48,508 nt of DNA from Clostridiales bacterium (GCA_014799505.1 JAAVHV010000030.1:1-48508), one strand, 5' to 3'; positions 15,515-23,294 are shown, counted from the stretch's first letter. Program-made: numbers and translations. Notes: generated by a model not told the origin, from the letters alone.

Positions 15515-16285
15515 TCATAGAGCGCATCGCACCACTGCTGCCAAAATGATCAAGTGAAGAGGATAAAGAATATAAAAAGCGATCCCAGGGCACTTCATTT
15601 CCCGCTTTCCGTTATAAAAAGCCAGCGCAATGAATGACATAGGCGCAAGGGGATATTGCAGACAACACACCAGGGCCAAGATTAGCCTGACCGCCCGGTG
15701 GGACCGGAGGCAGTAAAACACCGCCGCCGTCAGTACCATTGCCACGCCGTACTCCGTCCGCAGCAACAGCGCCCAAAACAGGCCGCACAGCGTCAGCAGA
15801 ATCTGCAAAACGACCCGGTCCACCGTCTCCCGGTTCTCCACCCTGCGCATAACGAACAGCATCCCCAGGCAGAGGGTCAGTCCCAGTACAGGGCTCTGCC
15901 GGGAAAAGTCCAGCAGCTGCCCGCTCATGGCAAAATCATAGGCAAACTCACCCACCACGGCGGTTGCCGCCACCCGGATGAGGTAGCGGCGAAAATCCGA
16001 TGTGTGCAGGAAGCCCTCCACCAATAAAAACGCGAACAGAGGCACCGCCAACCCGGCCAGCGCGTCCATCACGCCCGCGAGGCCTACCCGGGCCATCAGC
16101 CGGCTGTCTGTGTCCATAGCGGCCATCAAGCTCTCCTGGGTATAGGTATCCAGCCGGATCACCGCGTTTTTCAGGATCACGGTATTGGCAGAGGCCATCA
16201 CCATGATCAGTGCCGCTGCGTATTTCAACCATTGCTCCGGCACCTTCAGGAACCGGCGAGCAATTTTTTCCCGAATTTTATCCAT
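15515..16285 (-). CDS. TraX-family integral membrane protein
   Basis: A 256-residue protein with about eight transmembrane helices (WLKYAAALIMVMASANTVIL near the N-terminus; IAFYILYPLHLIILAAVVRC at the C-terminus). The pattern, with MDALAGLAVPLFAFLLVEGFLHTSD and the final FYILYPLHL, matches TraX, the plasmid pilin acetylase family, whose chromosomal Firmicute members lack a proven role. The start at 16285 follows AAAGGATGGCT; the upstream extension crosses palindromes. The MalG-like gene lies behind it on the same strand, separated by a terminator. Confidence 0.82.
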   Translation of the reverse strand: MDKIREKIARRFLKVPEQWLKYAAALIMVMASANTVILKNAVIRLDTYTQESLMAAMDTDSRLMARVGLAGVMDALAGLAVPLFAFLLVEGFLHTSDFRRYLIRVAATAVVGEFAYDFAMSGQLLDFSRQSPVLGLTLCLGMLFVMRRVENRETVDRVVLQILLTLCGLFWALLLRTEYGVAMVLTAAVFYCLRSHRAVRLILALVCCLQYPLAPMSFIALAFYNGKREMKCPGIAFYILYPLHLIILAAVVRCAL

Positions 16286-16302
16286 AGCCAGCCATCCTTT
16301 CC

Positions 16303-16343
16303 TGCGGGCATATGCCCGCAGGCCCCCCACCAGTGGGGGGCCT
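16303..16343. repeat. Two adjacent palindromes
   Basis: A perfect 18-bp palindrome TGCGGGCATATGCCCGCA (16303-16320) abuts a hairpin AGGCCCCCCAC-CAG-tgGGGGGGCCT type (16320-16343). With the stem at 16352-16396 they form a cluster in the leader of the TraX-like gene, which could affect its message or reflect a REP-like insert. Confidence 0.65.
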
Positions 16344-16351
16344 GCTAAAGA

Positions 16352-16396
16352 GGGATGGATACCGTCCCCGCGGCGCGGGGTCCCGGTATCCATCCC
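16352..16396 (-). terminator. Terminator-like nested hairpin after the MalG gene
   Basis: A 12-bp outer stem (16352-16363 with 16385-16396) contains an inner CCCCGC/GCGGGG stem. On the minus strand it follows the MalG stop by about 25 nt and is followed by TCTTT. Termination is likely though the U tract is poor. Confidence 0.65.
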
Positions 16397-16420
16397 ATTT
16401 TTCTGGGGGTAGAAAAAGCG

Positions 16421-17302
16421 CTATCCCTTGACGGCTCCGCTGACGCCCTCGGCGTAGTATTTCTGCGTCGCCATAAACAAGGTTGCAATGGGGATCGAGA
16501 TGACGACGGCCGCCGCGGCAAACGCGCAGAACCACTGGTCGATATATTCCCGTTCCAGCATCTGGTACATACCGACCGCCACGGTGTAGTAGTCCTTGTT
16601 GGGTCCGCACAGCACCTTGGCGAGCATGAAGTCCTTAAAGGGACCGGCAAAGGAGGTCAGCAGGGTGTAGACGATGATCGGCTTGCTCAAGGGCATGATG
16701 ATCCTGGTCAGGACGCCCCAGTTGGTGGCGCCATCGATCCGTGCCGCCTCGTCCAAAGCGATGGGCACCGTATCAAAGAAACCTTTGGCGATGTGGTAAT
16801 CCACACCGGCGCCGCCGGCATAGACGCAGATCATGGCCACGCGCAGCATGGGGCCCTCGGTCCAGCCCAGCATCTTGATGATGTAGTATACAGCGATCAT
16901 GGACATAAAGCCGGGGAACAGCTTGATGACCATGGCCACATTCATCAGGGGTTTTCTGGCCGGGAAGCGCAGGCGAGACAAAGTGTAGGCCACCGATACC
17001 ACGAAGAACGTGGAAATCAGGCAGCTCACCGCCGCAACCAGCAGCGTGTTCAGCAGCATCTGGGGGAAGTTGAACACGGAGAAATCGGTGAACAGCTTTA
17101 TGTAGTTCTTCAGGGAGTACGACGTGGGGAAAAAGGTGGAGCTGTAGGACCCCTGAGTACCCCGGAAGCTGGTCATGATGACCCAGAAGATGGGCACCAG
17201 CCAGATGAAAGCCAGCACGGCCAACAGCACGTGGGCCAGCACAATCATGATGCGTTTGCCCAGCGGCCGCTTTCTCTTGCGCACGGCGGTTTCGTTGCTC
17301 AT
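16421..17302 (-). CDS. Maltose-type ABC transporter permease (MalG family)
   Basis: A 293-residue inner-membrane permease with six predicted helices. The EAA loop that docks the ATPase reads DEAARIDGATNWGVLTRIIMPLSKP (shown in part: EAARIDGA). N-terminal residues are basic and cytoplasmic; the length is normal for MalG. It would form a channel with a MalF-type partner to import maltodextrin-like sugars, but the adjacent MalF gene has lost its core, and no binding protein is present, so the transporter is probably not functional unless a partner is encoded elsewhere. The start overlaps the MalF remnant stop by 4 bp. Confidence 0.88.
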   Translation of the reverse strand: MSNETAVRKRKRPLGKRIMIVLAHVLLAVLAFIWLVPIFWVIMTSFRGTQGSYSSTFFPTSYSLKNYIKLFTDFSVFNFPQMLLNTLLVAAVSCLISTFFVVSVAYTLSRLRFPARKPLMNVAMVIKLFPGFMSMIAVYYIIKMLGWTEGPMLRVAMICVYAGGAGVDYHIAKGFFDTVPIALDEAARIDGATNWGVLTRIIMPLSKPIIVYTLLTSFAGPFKDFMLAKVLCGPNKDYYTVAVGMYQMLEREYIDQWFCAFAAAAVVISIPIATLFMATQKYYAEGVSGAVKG

Positions 17303-17760
17303 CTGAAGCCCTCCTCGTCCTTGTAGGATCTGCTGAACCGGAATGTCAGCAGGGACACGGTGCTCAGCGATACGAAGGTCAATATGCCGATGACCGCGCC
17401 TATGTCGTAGTACCGATTGTCAATGGTCAGCTTATACAGCCAGGTAATCAACAGATCCGTACTGCCCGCCGTGGATTCCACCGCCCGGGGCAGACCCGCG
17501 CTGGTCAGGAAAATCACGTTGATGATGCCGTACAGCAGGATCACCAGGGAACGGTCGCCGTCCACGTACTCAAAGATGTTTCTGGCCTCGTTCCAAATCT
17601 TCTGCTGCTCCACGTCGCCCAAGGTAATCAGCTTGCCCAGGTTGTAAAAGCCGGATTCAATCATGTAAAGGATAATTGCGGCCTCAGCAGCAAGGAACAT
17701 CAAGCCTTTGACGATCTGCTTCAGCGTCCTTTTCTGGGCGCTGTGCTCTGCCGGTATGTC
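17299..17760 (-). pseudogene. MalF-type permease with a large internal deletion
   Basis: The open frame keeps the MalF N-terminus (KRTLKQIVKGLMFLAAEAAI, first helix, then DRSLVILLYGI) and its C-terminus (NVIFLTSAG, DLLITWLYKLTID, final helix and SYKDEEGFR) joined directly. The permease core between them, roughly 200 or more residues including the EAA loop, is missing. Clostridial members of the family are about 430 residues. The frame continues upstream into dispersed repeat copy 2, so the normal start region is also altered. Reading frame is preserved across the junction. The intact MalG follows with a 4-bp overlap. I call it a decayed gene on comparison with the family from memory. Confidence 0.75.
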
Positions 17761-17806
17761 ACAATGGTTACATATCCACAGAAGCCGCTTGCTACGATCA
17801 TGCCGG

Positions 17807-17914
17807 TTGGCCAGGTGCTGAAGGAGTAGCCCCATTATATCTGCTACACCCGGTATCCGCAGTAGGCATCCGCAAATATAATCAGGCGGCGCTCCGCGTC
17901 TCCGGAGCGCCGCC
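17807..17914. repeat. Dispersed non-coding repeat, copy 2
   Basis: This is the partner of 15191-15292, in the same orientation and 2.6 kb away. It ends in a perfect 12-bp hairpin (17885-17896 with 17903-17914). It sits between the PI-PLC-like gene's stop and the MalF remnant, so it may act as a terminator for the former or as the former breakpoint of a deletion. Confidence 0.65.
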
Positions 17915-17921
17915 ACCGTGC

Positions 17922-18929
17922 TCAGAAATTCTGCTCATAAATCGCCGAAGCGAGCCGGGCATTGCCAAAGTCAATGACCGTCCACCCCAGAGATACATCC
18001 TGACCCTCGCAAAGCGCAAGCAGTCTGGGATTGAGTTCCTTGGCGTACCGATATGGATGCCCGAACGTCATATGCCCCTTGGTGCTGAGGAACCGCAGCA
18101 CCACCGCGTCGGGATCGTCTGCCTCGGCGCAGAACGCGGCCCACTTCTCCTCCTCGTCATACTCATAGCGGTCCTGCACGGCGAGGGTCAGGCTGCCCAC
18201 AAAACAATCCTGGTCGGAAAACGCCTTTGCAGGGGCGTCATAGCCGTTTTGATTCGGCCAAACGAGCGCGATACCGGCACTCATGCCAAGCTCCGCCTCG
18301 TCATCATACCGGCGCAGAAGGACAAGCCTGCCGCGGGCCTCGCCCAGGGAGGGCAGCTCACTGTCAAGATACCAGCGCTCTATGTCTGCCTGGATATAGC
18401 GATCAAGGACGTGCTGAAACTCTGCCACACTCTCGTCTCCGTGCTCCTGCTTGACCGCGAAGATCACGGTTTCGGTGGGATGTGCGGAGAGGAAGGCATA
18501 ACAATCCTCCAGCACATCCTCCAGCATGAGCCGTCCGGACCAAGGCGCGGCGCCGGTCCTGCACTCGCAGAAACCGTGGTTCAGGCCGAGCCCATCCCCG
18601 CTGACAGCAAGGCGGATATCCAGATAGCGGAAGCCGTCCTCAAGCTGCTGGCCAACGCTCCGGGCCTGGCACTTTGAGAAAAAGCCGAGCTGCACATACT
18701 GCGTCCCCGCATCGTGGGCACCGGGGATGGACAGTTCGCCCAGGGGCACATCGTCCGGCAGTCTTGCCATCCAGTCGGCGGAGCCGGCCACAGGGGCGGC
18801 ATCCACCCGCTCGGTCAACGGGGTCGTAACCAGGACGACCACAGCAAGGAGCAGCACCGCGAGGATGCCGCCAAATACCATCAGCAGGAACCGTATCCCC
18901 TTCTTTGGGGCTTTTTTGGTGTTCTCCAT
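17922..18929 (-). CDS. PI-PLC X-domain-like phosphodiesterase, membrane-anchored
   Basis: A 335-residue protein with a basic N-terminus and one signal-anchor helix (about 13-36), then an extracellular phosphatidylinositol-specific phospholipase C X-like domain. LSIPGAHDAGT gives the first catalytic His-Asp; FRYLDIRL contributes Asp/Arg; LNHGF supplies the second His. Enzymes of this fold cleave phosphoinositide or glycerophosphodiester bonds by acid-base catalysis. The start follows GGAGGGGG at an ideal distance. The downstream hairpin (17885-17914) likely ends the transcript. The actual lipid substrate is not known. Confidence 0.85.
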   Translation of the reverse strand: MENTKKAPKKGIRFLLMVFGGILAVLLLAVVVLVTTPLTERVDAAPVAGSADWMARLPDDVPLGELSIPGAHDAGTQYVQLGFFSKCQARSVGQQLEDGFRYLDIRLAVSGDGLGLNHGFCECRTGAAPWSGRLMLEDVLEDCYAFLSAHPTETVIFAVKQEHGDESVAEFQHVLDRYIQADIERWYLDSELPSLGEARGRLVLLRRYDDEAELGMSAGIALVWPNQNGYDAPAKAFSDQDCFVGSLTLAVQDRYEYDEEEKWAAFCAEADDPDAVVLRFLSTKGHMTFGHPYRYAKELNPRLLALCEGQDVSLGWTVIDFGNARLASAIYEQNF

Positions 18930-19201
18930 CGTCTCCCCCTCCTATATCCCAGGTGCGCTGACCAGCAAACGTCAGCCCAATTGTACAGCTAAGCGAGGAA
19001 GTAATCAAGGGGCAGCCACGGGAATTGGTGTAGGAAAAAACAGCGCCGCTGTGGCAAAGCGCGGATTGCACCACTGTTTACTAAAGAGAAGAACCTAACG
19101 GGGGCTCAAAAAATTGTGGCTTTTTTGATAACTTGCTCTGGATTCAGTAGCTTTTCCCGCCGAGCTATGGTATGTTGTCTCGCTACAAGGAGGGATATAT
19201 C

Positions 19202-19495
19202 ATGTACGACTACATGAGGGCACTGGAGCACAGGTTCACCCCAGACACCGGAAATGCGGAGCGGCGCCAAGAGCTCGAAACCCACCGTCAGGCGGTTGCC
19301 GCTCTGCTGGACAAACAGGGAAGGAAAAAGCTGCTCCGCTTGGTGGATGCCCACACTGCGGCGCAGGAGGAAATGGCACTGAGCAGCTTCATTGCAGGCT
19401 TCCGTCTGGCTTGGGGGATCGCAATGGAGCTGGGTACGGACGGCAAATATTCATATGAACAGGAGCAGGAGCAAATCAACCGCCTCAAAAATTGA
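19202..19495 (+). CDS. Small conserved-looking hypothetical protein
   Basis: A 97-residue soluble protein, MYDYMRALEHRFTPD at the N-terminus, with a helical charged middle and the pattern LSSFIAGFRLAWGIAMEL near residues 62-79, resembling small clostridial proteins that carry a FxxGFRLG motif (DUF6809-like; assignment from memory). The start at 19202 follows AAGGAGGGATATATC. No clear promoter or partner is visible; the MATE gene downstream has its own promoter. Function unknown. Confidence 0.7.
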   Translation: MYDYMRALEHRFTPDTGNAERRQELETHRQAVAALLDKQGRKKLLRLVDAHTAAQEEMALSSFIAGFRLAWGIAMELGTDGKYSYEQEQEQINRLKN

Positions 19496-19614
19496 GGTGC
19501 TGTAAACAAAAAGCAAGAATAGTGGTTGTATTTCGTATTTAGCGATTGCATAAAAGTAATATGACGAGATAAAAGTGAAACTTGTCTTATCGTACTTTTT
19601 GTGAAAAACTACCT

Positions 19615-19643
19615 TTGACAAATTAAAACAGAGCGAGTAAACT
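19615..19643 (+). promoter_or_regulatory. Promoter of the second MATE gene
   Basis: A perfect TTGACA (19615-19620), 17-bp spacer and TAAACT (19638-19643) would start transcription near 19650, exactly at the foot of the first leader hairpin. Confidence 0.72.
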
Positions 19644-19650
19644 AAATAAT

Positions 19651-19800
19651 AACGTGTAGCGTAACTGCGTAAATCCAGTTTTGCTGCACGTTTATTTTTT
19701 CGTAAGCAGACTATGATCTGCTCAAACTGAATACCCATGTGAAAAAGTGCGTGGCCAAAGAGGCGTAAATCCAGCTTCTTTGGCCACGCACTATTTTTGT
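19651..19800 (+). promoter_or_regulatory. Leader with two related hairpins, candidate attenuator/riboswitch
   Basis: Hairpin 1 (19651-19692: AACGTG, AGC and AACTG arms around the loop CGTAAATC) is followed by TATTTTTT. Hairpin 2 (perfect 16-bp stem, 19746-19761 with 19777-19792) is followed by TATTTTT, and its loop repeats CGTAAATC followed by CAG. A third small hairpin AGCAGA/TCTGCT (19705-19722) lies between. Both large hairpins look like intrinsic terminators upstream of the pump gene. The shared 8-nt apical sequence on unrelated stems suggests it is recognised by something. Confidence 0.65.
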
Positions 19801-19814
19801 GAGGAGGAACTTTT

Positions 19815-21224
19815 ATGGAGCAGAAAGCAAATGATTTTTTGGAAAAGCAGCCCATTGGAAGCCTGATGAAACAATACGCGGTCCCCTGCGTGATTTCGCT
19901 GTTGGTGGCGGCACTCTACAACATTGTGGACCAGCTTTTCATCGCCAACGCCAGTTACCTCGGCTCCTATGGCAACGCCGCCAACACGGTGGTGTTCCCC
20001 ATGACAGTGGTTGCCCTGGCTGTTTCAGTCATGATCGGCGACGGCTGCTGCGCCTTTGTCAGCATTTGTCTGGGCGCGGGGAGGAAAGACGACGCACATA
20101 AAAGCATTGGGAGCGCGGTTTTGCTGTGTATTGCCAGCAGCATTATCCTTGCCGCTGTCTATCTCATTTTCCAGGAGCAGATTTTGACGCTCTTTGGCGG
20201 ACGGGTCAATGAGGAGACGTTTTTCCACTCCAGGGAATATTTCTTCTGGATCAGTCTGGGTATACCCTTCTATATGTTCGGTCAGGCAATGAACCCCATT
20301 ATCCGCTCCGATGGAAGCCCGAAGTTCGCCATGATTTCCACCCTGGCGGGAGCGGTGGTCAATATCATCCTCGACCCTGTGTTTATCTTTGTGTTCAAAT
20401 GGGGCATGATGGGGGCGGCAGTTGCCACGGTGCTGGGGCAGATTTTAACGGCGGTATTGGCAATATGGTATCTGTGTCATATGAAGGCCGTTAAGCTGGA
20501 GGCCGGGAGCTTCCGCATCCACAGTCAACTGGCCGTAAAGTATCTGGCGTTAGGGGGCACCAGTTTTCTGTCCCAGATTTCGCTGGTAGCGGCCATGGCC
20601 GCAATCAACAACATGATCCAGAAATACGGTGCGCTTGACCCTGTGTTTGGACAGGTACAGTATGCGCAGATCCCGATGGCGGTCGTTGGTATCGTGATGA
20701 AATTTTTCCAGATCGTCATATCCATCGCGGTCGGCACAGCGGCGGGGTGCATCCCCATTGTCGGGTACAACATCGGCGCGGAGAGGAAAGACCGGGTGAA
20801 AAGCCTGTTTACCCGTCTGTTGAGCGTAGAAGCCGTTGTAGGCGCTGTTGCCCTGCTGATCGTGGAGCTGTTCCCGCGGCAGCTTATCAACTTGTTTGGC
20901 GCGGCAAATGAGAGCGTTTATTATACACAGTTTGCCATTAAGAGTTTCCGCATTTATCTTTGCATGATGATTTTCGCCACTGTGAATAAGGGCACCTTCA
21001 TTTTTCTGCAATCCTTGGGGAAAGCAGCGGCATCCACAGCCATCTCCCTGATTCGAGAGGTCGTGTTCGGTGTGGGCTTTGCGCTGCTCCTGCCCCGGTT
21101 TTTTGGGCTGGACGGTGTGCTCTACTCCATGCCCCTATCGGATATCCTGACCTTTTTGATTGCGGCGGTCATCATTGTGCGAACCTATCAAGAGTTGGCT
21201 CCACTGAAGATAACGCGATCGTAG
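19815..21224 (+). CDS. MATE family efflux transporter
   Basis: A 469-residue, 12-helix antiporter of the multidrug and toxin extrusion family. NIVDQLFIANA near residue 38 and the matching second half after about residue 230 (GGTSFLSQISLVAAMAAINN) mark the two bundles. Length is typical and there is no fused domain, unlike the other MATE gene in this window. The start follows GAGGAGGAAC. It exports cationic compounds at the cost of a Na+ or H+ gradient; the substrate is unknown. The leader with two terminator-like hairpins implies induced expression. Confidence 0.92.
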   Translation: MEQKANDFLEKQPIGSLMKQYAVPCVISLLVAALYNIVDQLFIANASYLGSYGNAANTVVFPMTVVALAVSVMIGDGCCAFVSICLGAGRKDDAHKSIGSAVLLCIASSIILAAVYLIFQEQILTLFGGRVNEETFFHSREYFFWISLGIPFYMFGQAMNPIIRSDGSPKFAMISTLAGAVVNIILDPVFIFVFKWGMMGAAVATVLGQILTAVLAIWYLCHMKAVKLEAGSFRIHSQLAVKYLALGGTSFLSQISLVAAMAAINNMIQKYGALDPVFGQVQYAQIPMAVVGIVMKFFQIVISIAVGTAAGCIPIVGYNIGAERKDRVKSLFTRLLSVEAVVGAVALLIVELFPRQLINLFGAANESVYYTQFAIKSFRIYLCMMIFATVNKGTFIFLQSLGKAAASTAISLIREVVFGVGFALLLPRFFGLDGVLYSMPLSDILTFLIAAVIIVRTYQELAPLKITRS

Positions 21225-21301
21225 TGCCGAAGGAGAAATTCATCCAATCACAATGGAAATGGGCCAGAGCCATGAGCAACATCTTGAATCGAGTTGAATA
21301 A

Positions 21302-21317
21302 ATCAAAAAAATTTGAT
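21302..21317. promoter_or_regulatory. ArsR operator 1
   Basis: ATCAAA-N4-TTTGAT palindrome 9 bp upstream of the -35 box of the arsR promoter. The same 6-4-6 palindrome occurs twice more at this locus. Confidence 0.75.
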
Positions 21318-21325
21318 TTGGCATA

Positions 21326-21354
21326 TTGACAAAACGCACTTTGCCGCATATACT
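21326..21354 (+). promoter_or_regulatory. arsR promoter
   Basis: TTGACA (21326-21331), 17-bp spacer, TATACT (21349-21354). It is flanked by ArsR-type palindromes on both sides, so a bound dimer at 21361 would block initiation until metalloid binding releases it. Confidence 0.82.
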
Positions 21355-21360
21355 ATTCAT

Positions 21361-21376
21361 ATCAAATTATTTTGAT
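21361..21376. promoter_or_regulatory. ArsR operator 2
   Basis: ATCAAA-TTAT-TTTGAT at the transcription start of arsR, 15 bp before the gene. Its position is typical of autorepression. Confidence 0.8.
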
Positions 21377-21390
21377 GTGAGGTCAGTACA

Positions 21391-21696
21391 ATGGATAACG
21401 TCCACCAAGAGCACGCCAAGGTCTTTAAGGCTCTGTGTGACCCAAAACGTCTGGCGATCCTCTCCCTTCTTCGGGGCGGTGAGAAGTGCGCCTGCGTTTT
21501 GATGGACCAGTTGGGAATGGCTCAATCTGCCGTTTCCTATCACATGAAGATTTTGTGTGAATCGGGGATTATCGTGAGCCGCCAAGAGGGGAAATGGACC
21601 TATTACAGTCTGAGCGGTACGGGCAGTAAAGCCGCTGCCGAGCTGCTGTTGTCACTGACAACGCCCAGCGCAGAACAAGACCGTTGTTGTGGTTGA
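21391..21696 (+). CDS. arsR: ArsR-family metalloid-responsive repressor
   Basis: A 101-residue winged-helix repressor. Residues about 8-80 are the ArsR HTH (FKALCDPKRLAILSLL; MAQSAVSYHMKILCESGIIV as recognition helix and wing). CAC in GEKCACVLMDQL sits where ArsR proteins have the CVC arsenite-binding pair; two more Cys close the C-terminus (DRCCG). Binding As(III) or a related thiophilic ligand would release DNA. The gene has its own promoter between two operators and a terminator after it; a third operator precedes the permease gene. Confidence 0.9.
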   Translation: MDNVHQEHAKVFKALCDPKRLAILSLLRGGEKCACVLMDQLGMAQSAVSYHMKILCESGIIVSRQEGKWTYYSLSGTGSKAAAELLLSLTTPSAEQDRCCG

Positions 21697-21728
21697 GAAA
21701 AGCCACCGTCCGGGGGTGGCTTTTCTTT
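21697..21728 (+). terminator. Terminator of arsR
   Basis: Perfect 11-bp stem (21697-21707 with 21715-21725) and a T-rich tail directly at the arsR stop. The permease must then use read-through or the operator-bearing promoter region at about 21730-21770. Confidence 0.85.
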
Positions 21729-21739
21729 CGGCACAATAC

Positions 21740-21755
21740 ATCAAAATATTTTGAT
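21740..21755. promoter_or_regulatory. ArsR operator 3, in front of the permease
   Basis: ATCAAA-ATAT-TTTGAT, identical half-sites to operators 1 and 2. It suggests the permease transcript is separately controlled by the same repressor, although I see no clean -35/-10 pair beside it. Confidence 0.75.
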
Positions 21756-21776
21756 ATGACTAAGGAGGAACCGTCT

Positions 21777-21818
21777 ATGTGTATCTGCGGGAGCCGACTG
21801 CACTGCCGATCACGATAA
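21777..21818 (+). CDS. Possible 13-residue Cys-containing mini-ORF
   Basis: ATG at 21777 follows AAGGAGGAACCGTCT, an excellent ribosome site, and encodes MCICGSRLHCRSR before a TAA. Three Cys in 13 residues downstream of an ArsR operator would suit a leader or metalloid-binding peptide, but it may equally be the start of a gene that has been deleted. It is 70 bp from the permease start. Confidence 0.35.
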   Translation: MCICGSRLHCRSR

Positions 21819-21887
21819 GACTCCGCTTTCTACAAGAGAGAACTCAGTATTCAATATCAATCATTTTGAGAAAGCGGGTATCTGTCT

Positions 21888-22811
21888 ATGTTCACGAGTG
21901 AAACCCTTATCCATGCGGGCCAGACATTCCTTATGTTGTTTGGCGAACTGTTTGGACTGTTCATCGGCATCAGCTTTGTGGTGGCCCTGCTGCAAATCTA
22001 CATTTCGCAAGAGCGTATCAAGCGCATCCTGACCACGCCACGTAAAGGATTAAACAGCGTCCTCGGTGCGCTGTTGGGTGCGGTGACACCCTTCTGTTCC
22101 TGCTCCACGATCCCCGTGCTGGTGGGCCTGTTCAAAAGTGGAGCGCCGTTCTGTGGAGCCGTTTCTTTCCTGCTGACTTCCCCCATTCTGAACCCAGCCA
22201 TTATCACCCTCATGCTGGCGTTTTTTGGTATCAAAGCCACTCTCGTTTACACGGTGTTCACTTTTGCGTTTGCGGTAATCATGGGGCTGATTTTGGACGC
22301 TGCCGGGTATGAGAAGGAAATCAAGAATGTTTCTGTGAGAAGCGGTCATCAGGATGCTGTGTGCTGGGAGAATATGCAGGGAACATTTTGGCAAAAGCAG
22401 CTCCAAGCGTTCAAAATCTCCATCAAGGATGCTTTCGGCCTGTTCAAAGGCGTTGTATTGTACCTGATTTTAGGTGCTGGTATCGGTGCTTTCATTTACG
22501 AGTTTGTCCCAACCGACCTGTTGGCGAACTTCGCCGGAGCAGGCAACCTGTGGGCTGTTCCGCTGGCGGCTGTTGTGGGCATCCCCATGTATATCCGCAC
22601 AGAGACAATGATCCCGATTGCCAGCATCCTAATTTCAAAAGGCGTGGCCCCCGGTGTAATGATTGCGCTGATTTTGGGCGGGGCCGGAGCCAGCATCCCG
22701 GAGGTATCGCTGCTCGGCTCAATCTTCAAAAAGAAGATGGTCATTACCTTTGTGCTGTGCATCTTTGCGGTGGCAACCATCACCGGCTATATCTTCAACT
22801 TCGTTATGTAA
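21888..22811 (+). CDS. arsP: ArsP/YraQ-type permease
   Basis: A 307-residue membrane protein with about eight helices of the DUF318/YraQ permease family. TPFCSCSTIPVLVGLFKSGA, the hallmark Cys-rich motif, is at about residues 67-86, and a second half repeats the fold (IPMYIRTETMIPIASIL). Members called ArsP export trivalent organoarsenicals such as methylarsenite. Association with an ArsR and a Cys-rich small protein supports that role; YraQ-type permeases of other function also exist. The start at 21888 follows GAAAGCGGG. Confidence 0.85.
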   Translation: MFTSETLIHAGQTFLMLFGELFGLFIGISFVVALLQIYISQERIKRILTTPRKGLNSVLGALLGAVTPFCSCSTIPVLVGLFKSGAPFCGAVSFLLTSPILNPAIITLMLAFFGIKATLVYTVFTFAFAVIMGLILDAAGYEKEIKNVSVRSGHQDAVCWENMQGTFWQKQLQAFKISIKDAFGLFKGVVLYLILGAGIGAFIYEFVPTDLLANFAGAGNLWAVPLAAVVGIPMYIRTETMIPIASILISKGVAPGVMIALILGGAGASIPEVSLLGSIFKKKMVITFVLCIFAVATITGYIFNFVM

Positions 22812-22880
22812 TAACCTCGGCTTTATCCGCTTATAAAGTGGGTGGCAATATCAACAACTTCTTGAAAGGACGACTTGATT

Positions 22881-23063
22881 ATGAGTGAGAAAAAGGGATT
22901 CCTGGGTGGTCTGTTCGGCAGCAAAAAGGGCAGCGGCGGCGGCTGCAACATGGAAATCGTAGAGGAGCCGGAGGGCGGTTCCTGCTGTTGCGGTGCGCCT
23001 AAACAGAAAGGGAAAACAACCTGCTGTTGCACTGACCCGGCAGAAACCTGTGAGGGTGATTAG
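22881..23063 (+). CDS. Small Cys-rich protein of the arsenic locus
   Basis: A 60-residue protein with a Gly/Ser/Lys-rich N-terminus and two Cys clusters (GSCCCGAP and TTCCCTD) plus single Cys near residues 22 and 57. The clusters suggest binding of a thiophilic metalloid or metal. The start at 22881 follows GAAAGGACG; it lies 70 bp after the permease and probably shares its message. Similar short CCC proteins occur beside ArsP-type permeases, but no function is known to me. Confidence 0.75.
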   Translation: MSEKKGFLGGLFGSKKGSGGGCNMEIVEEPEGGSCCCGAPKQKGKTTCCCTDPAETCEGD

Positions 23064-23112
23064 GGGGATGGCACCAGTATCTGAGTATTGGAATGGCTCA
23101 ATACCATAAAAA

Positions 23113-23150
23113 ACAGGAGCAGATGGGAATCCCCGTCCGCTCCTGCCTGT
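23113..23150 (+). terminator. Probable terminator of the ars locus
   Basis: A hairpin with CAGGAGC/GCTCCTG outer arms and GGG/CCC inner pairing follows the Cys-rich gene by about 50 nt. The U tract is missing, so this is tentative. Confidence 0.4.
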
Positions 23151-23294
23151 GCCATTTCGTTCCGCCCACCACCTGCTGGAGGGACTCCCCCTCACCAGCT
23201 GGTGGGGCAATAGAACAAGACGAAGGTAGAACAATTAAAACACCCTCACTGACGCCCCTCGCACACACGATCTGCGTCTCCCACGTTTTTCCGT

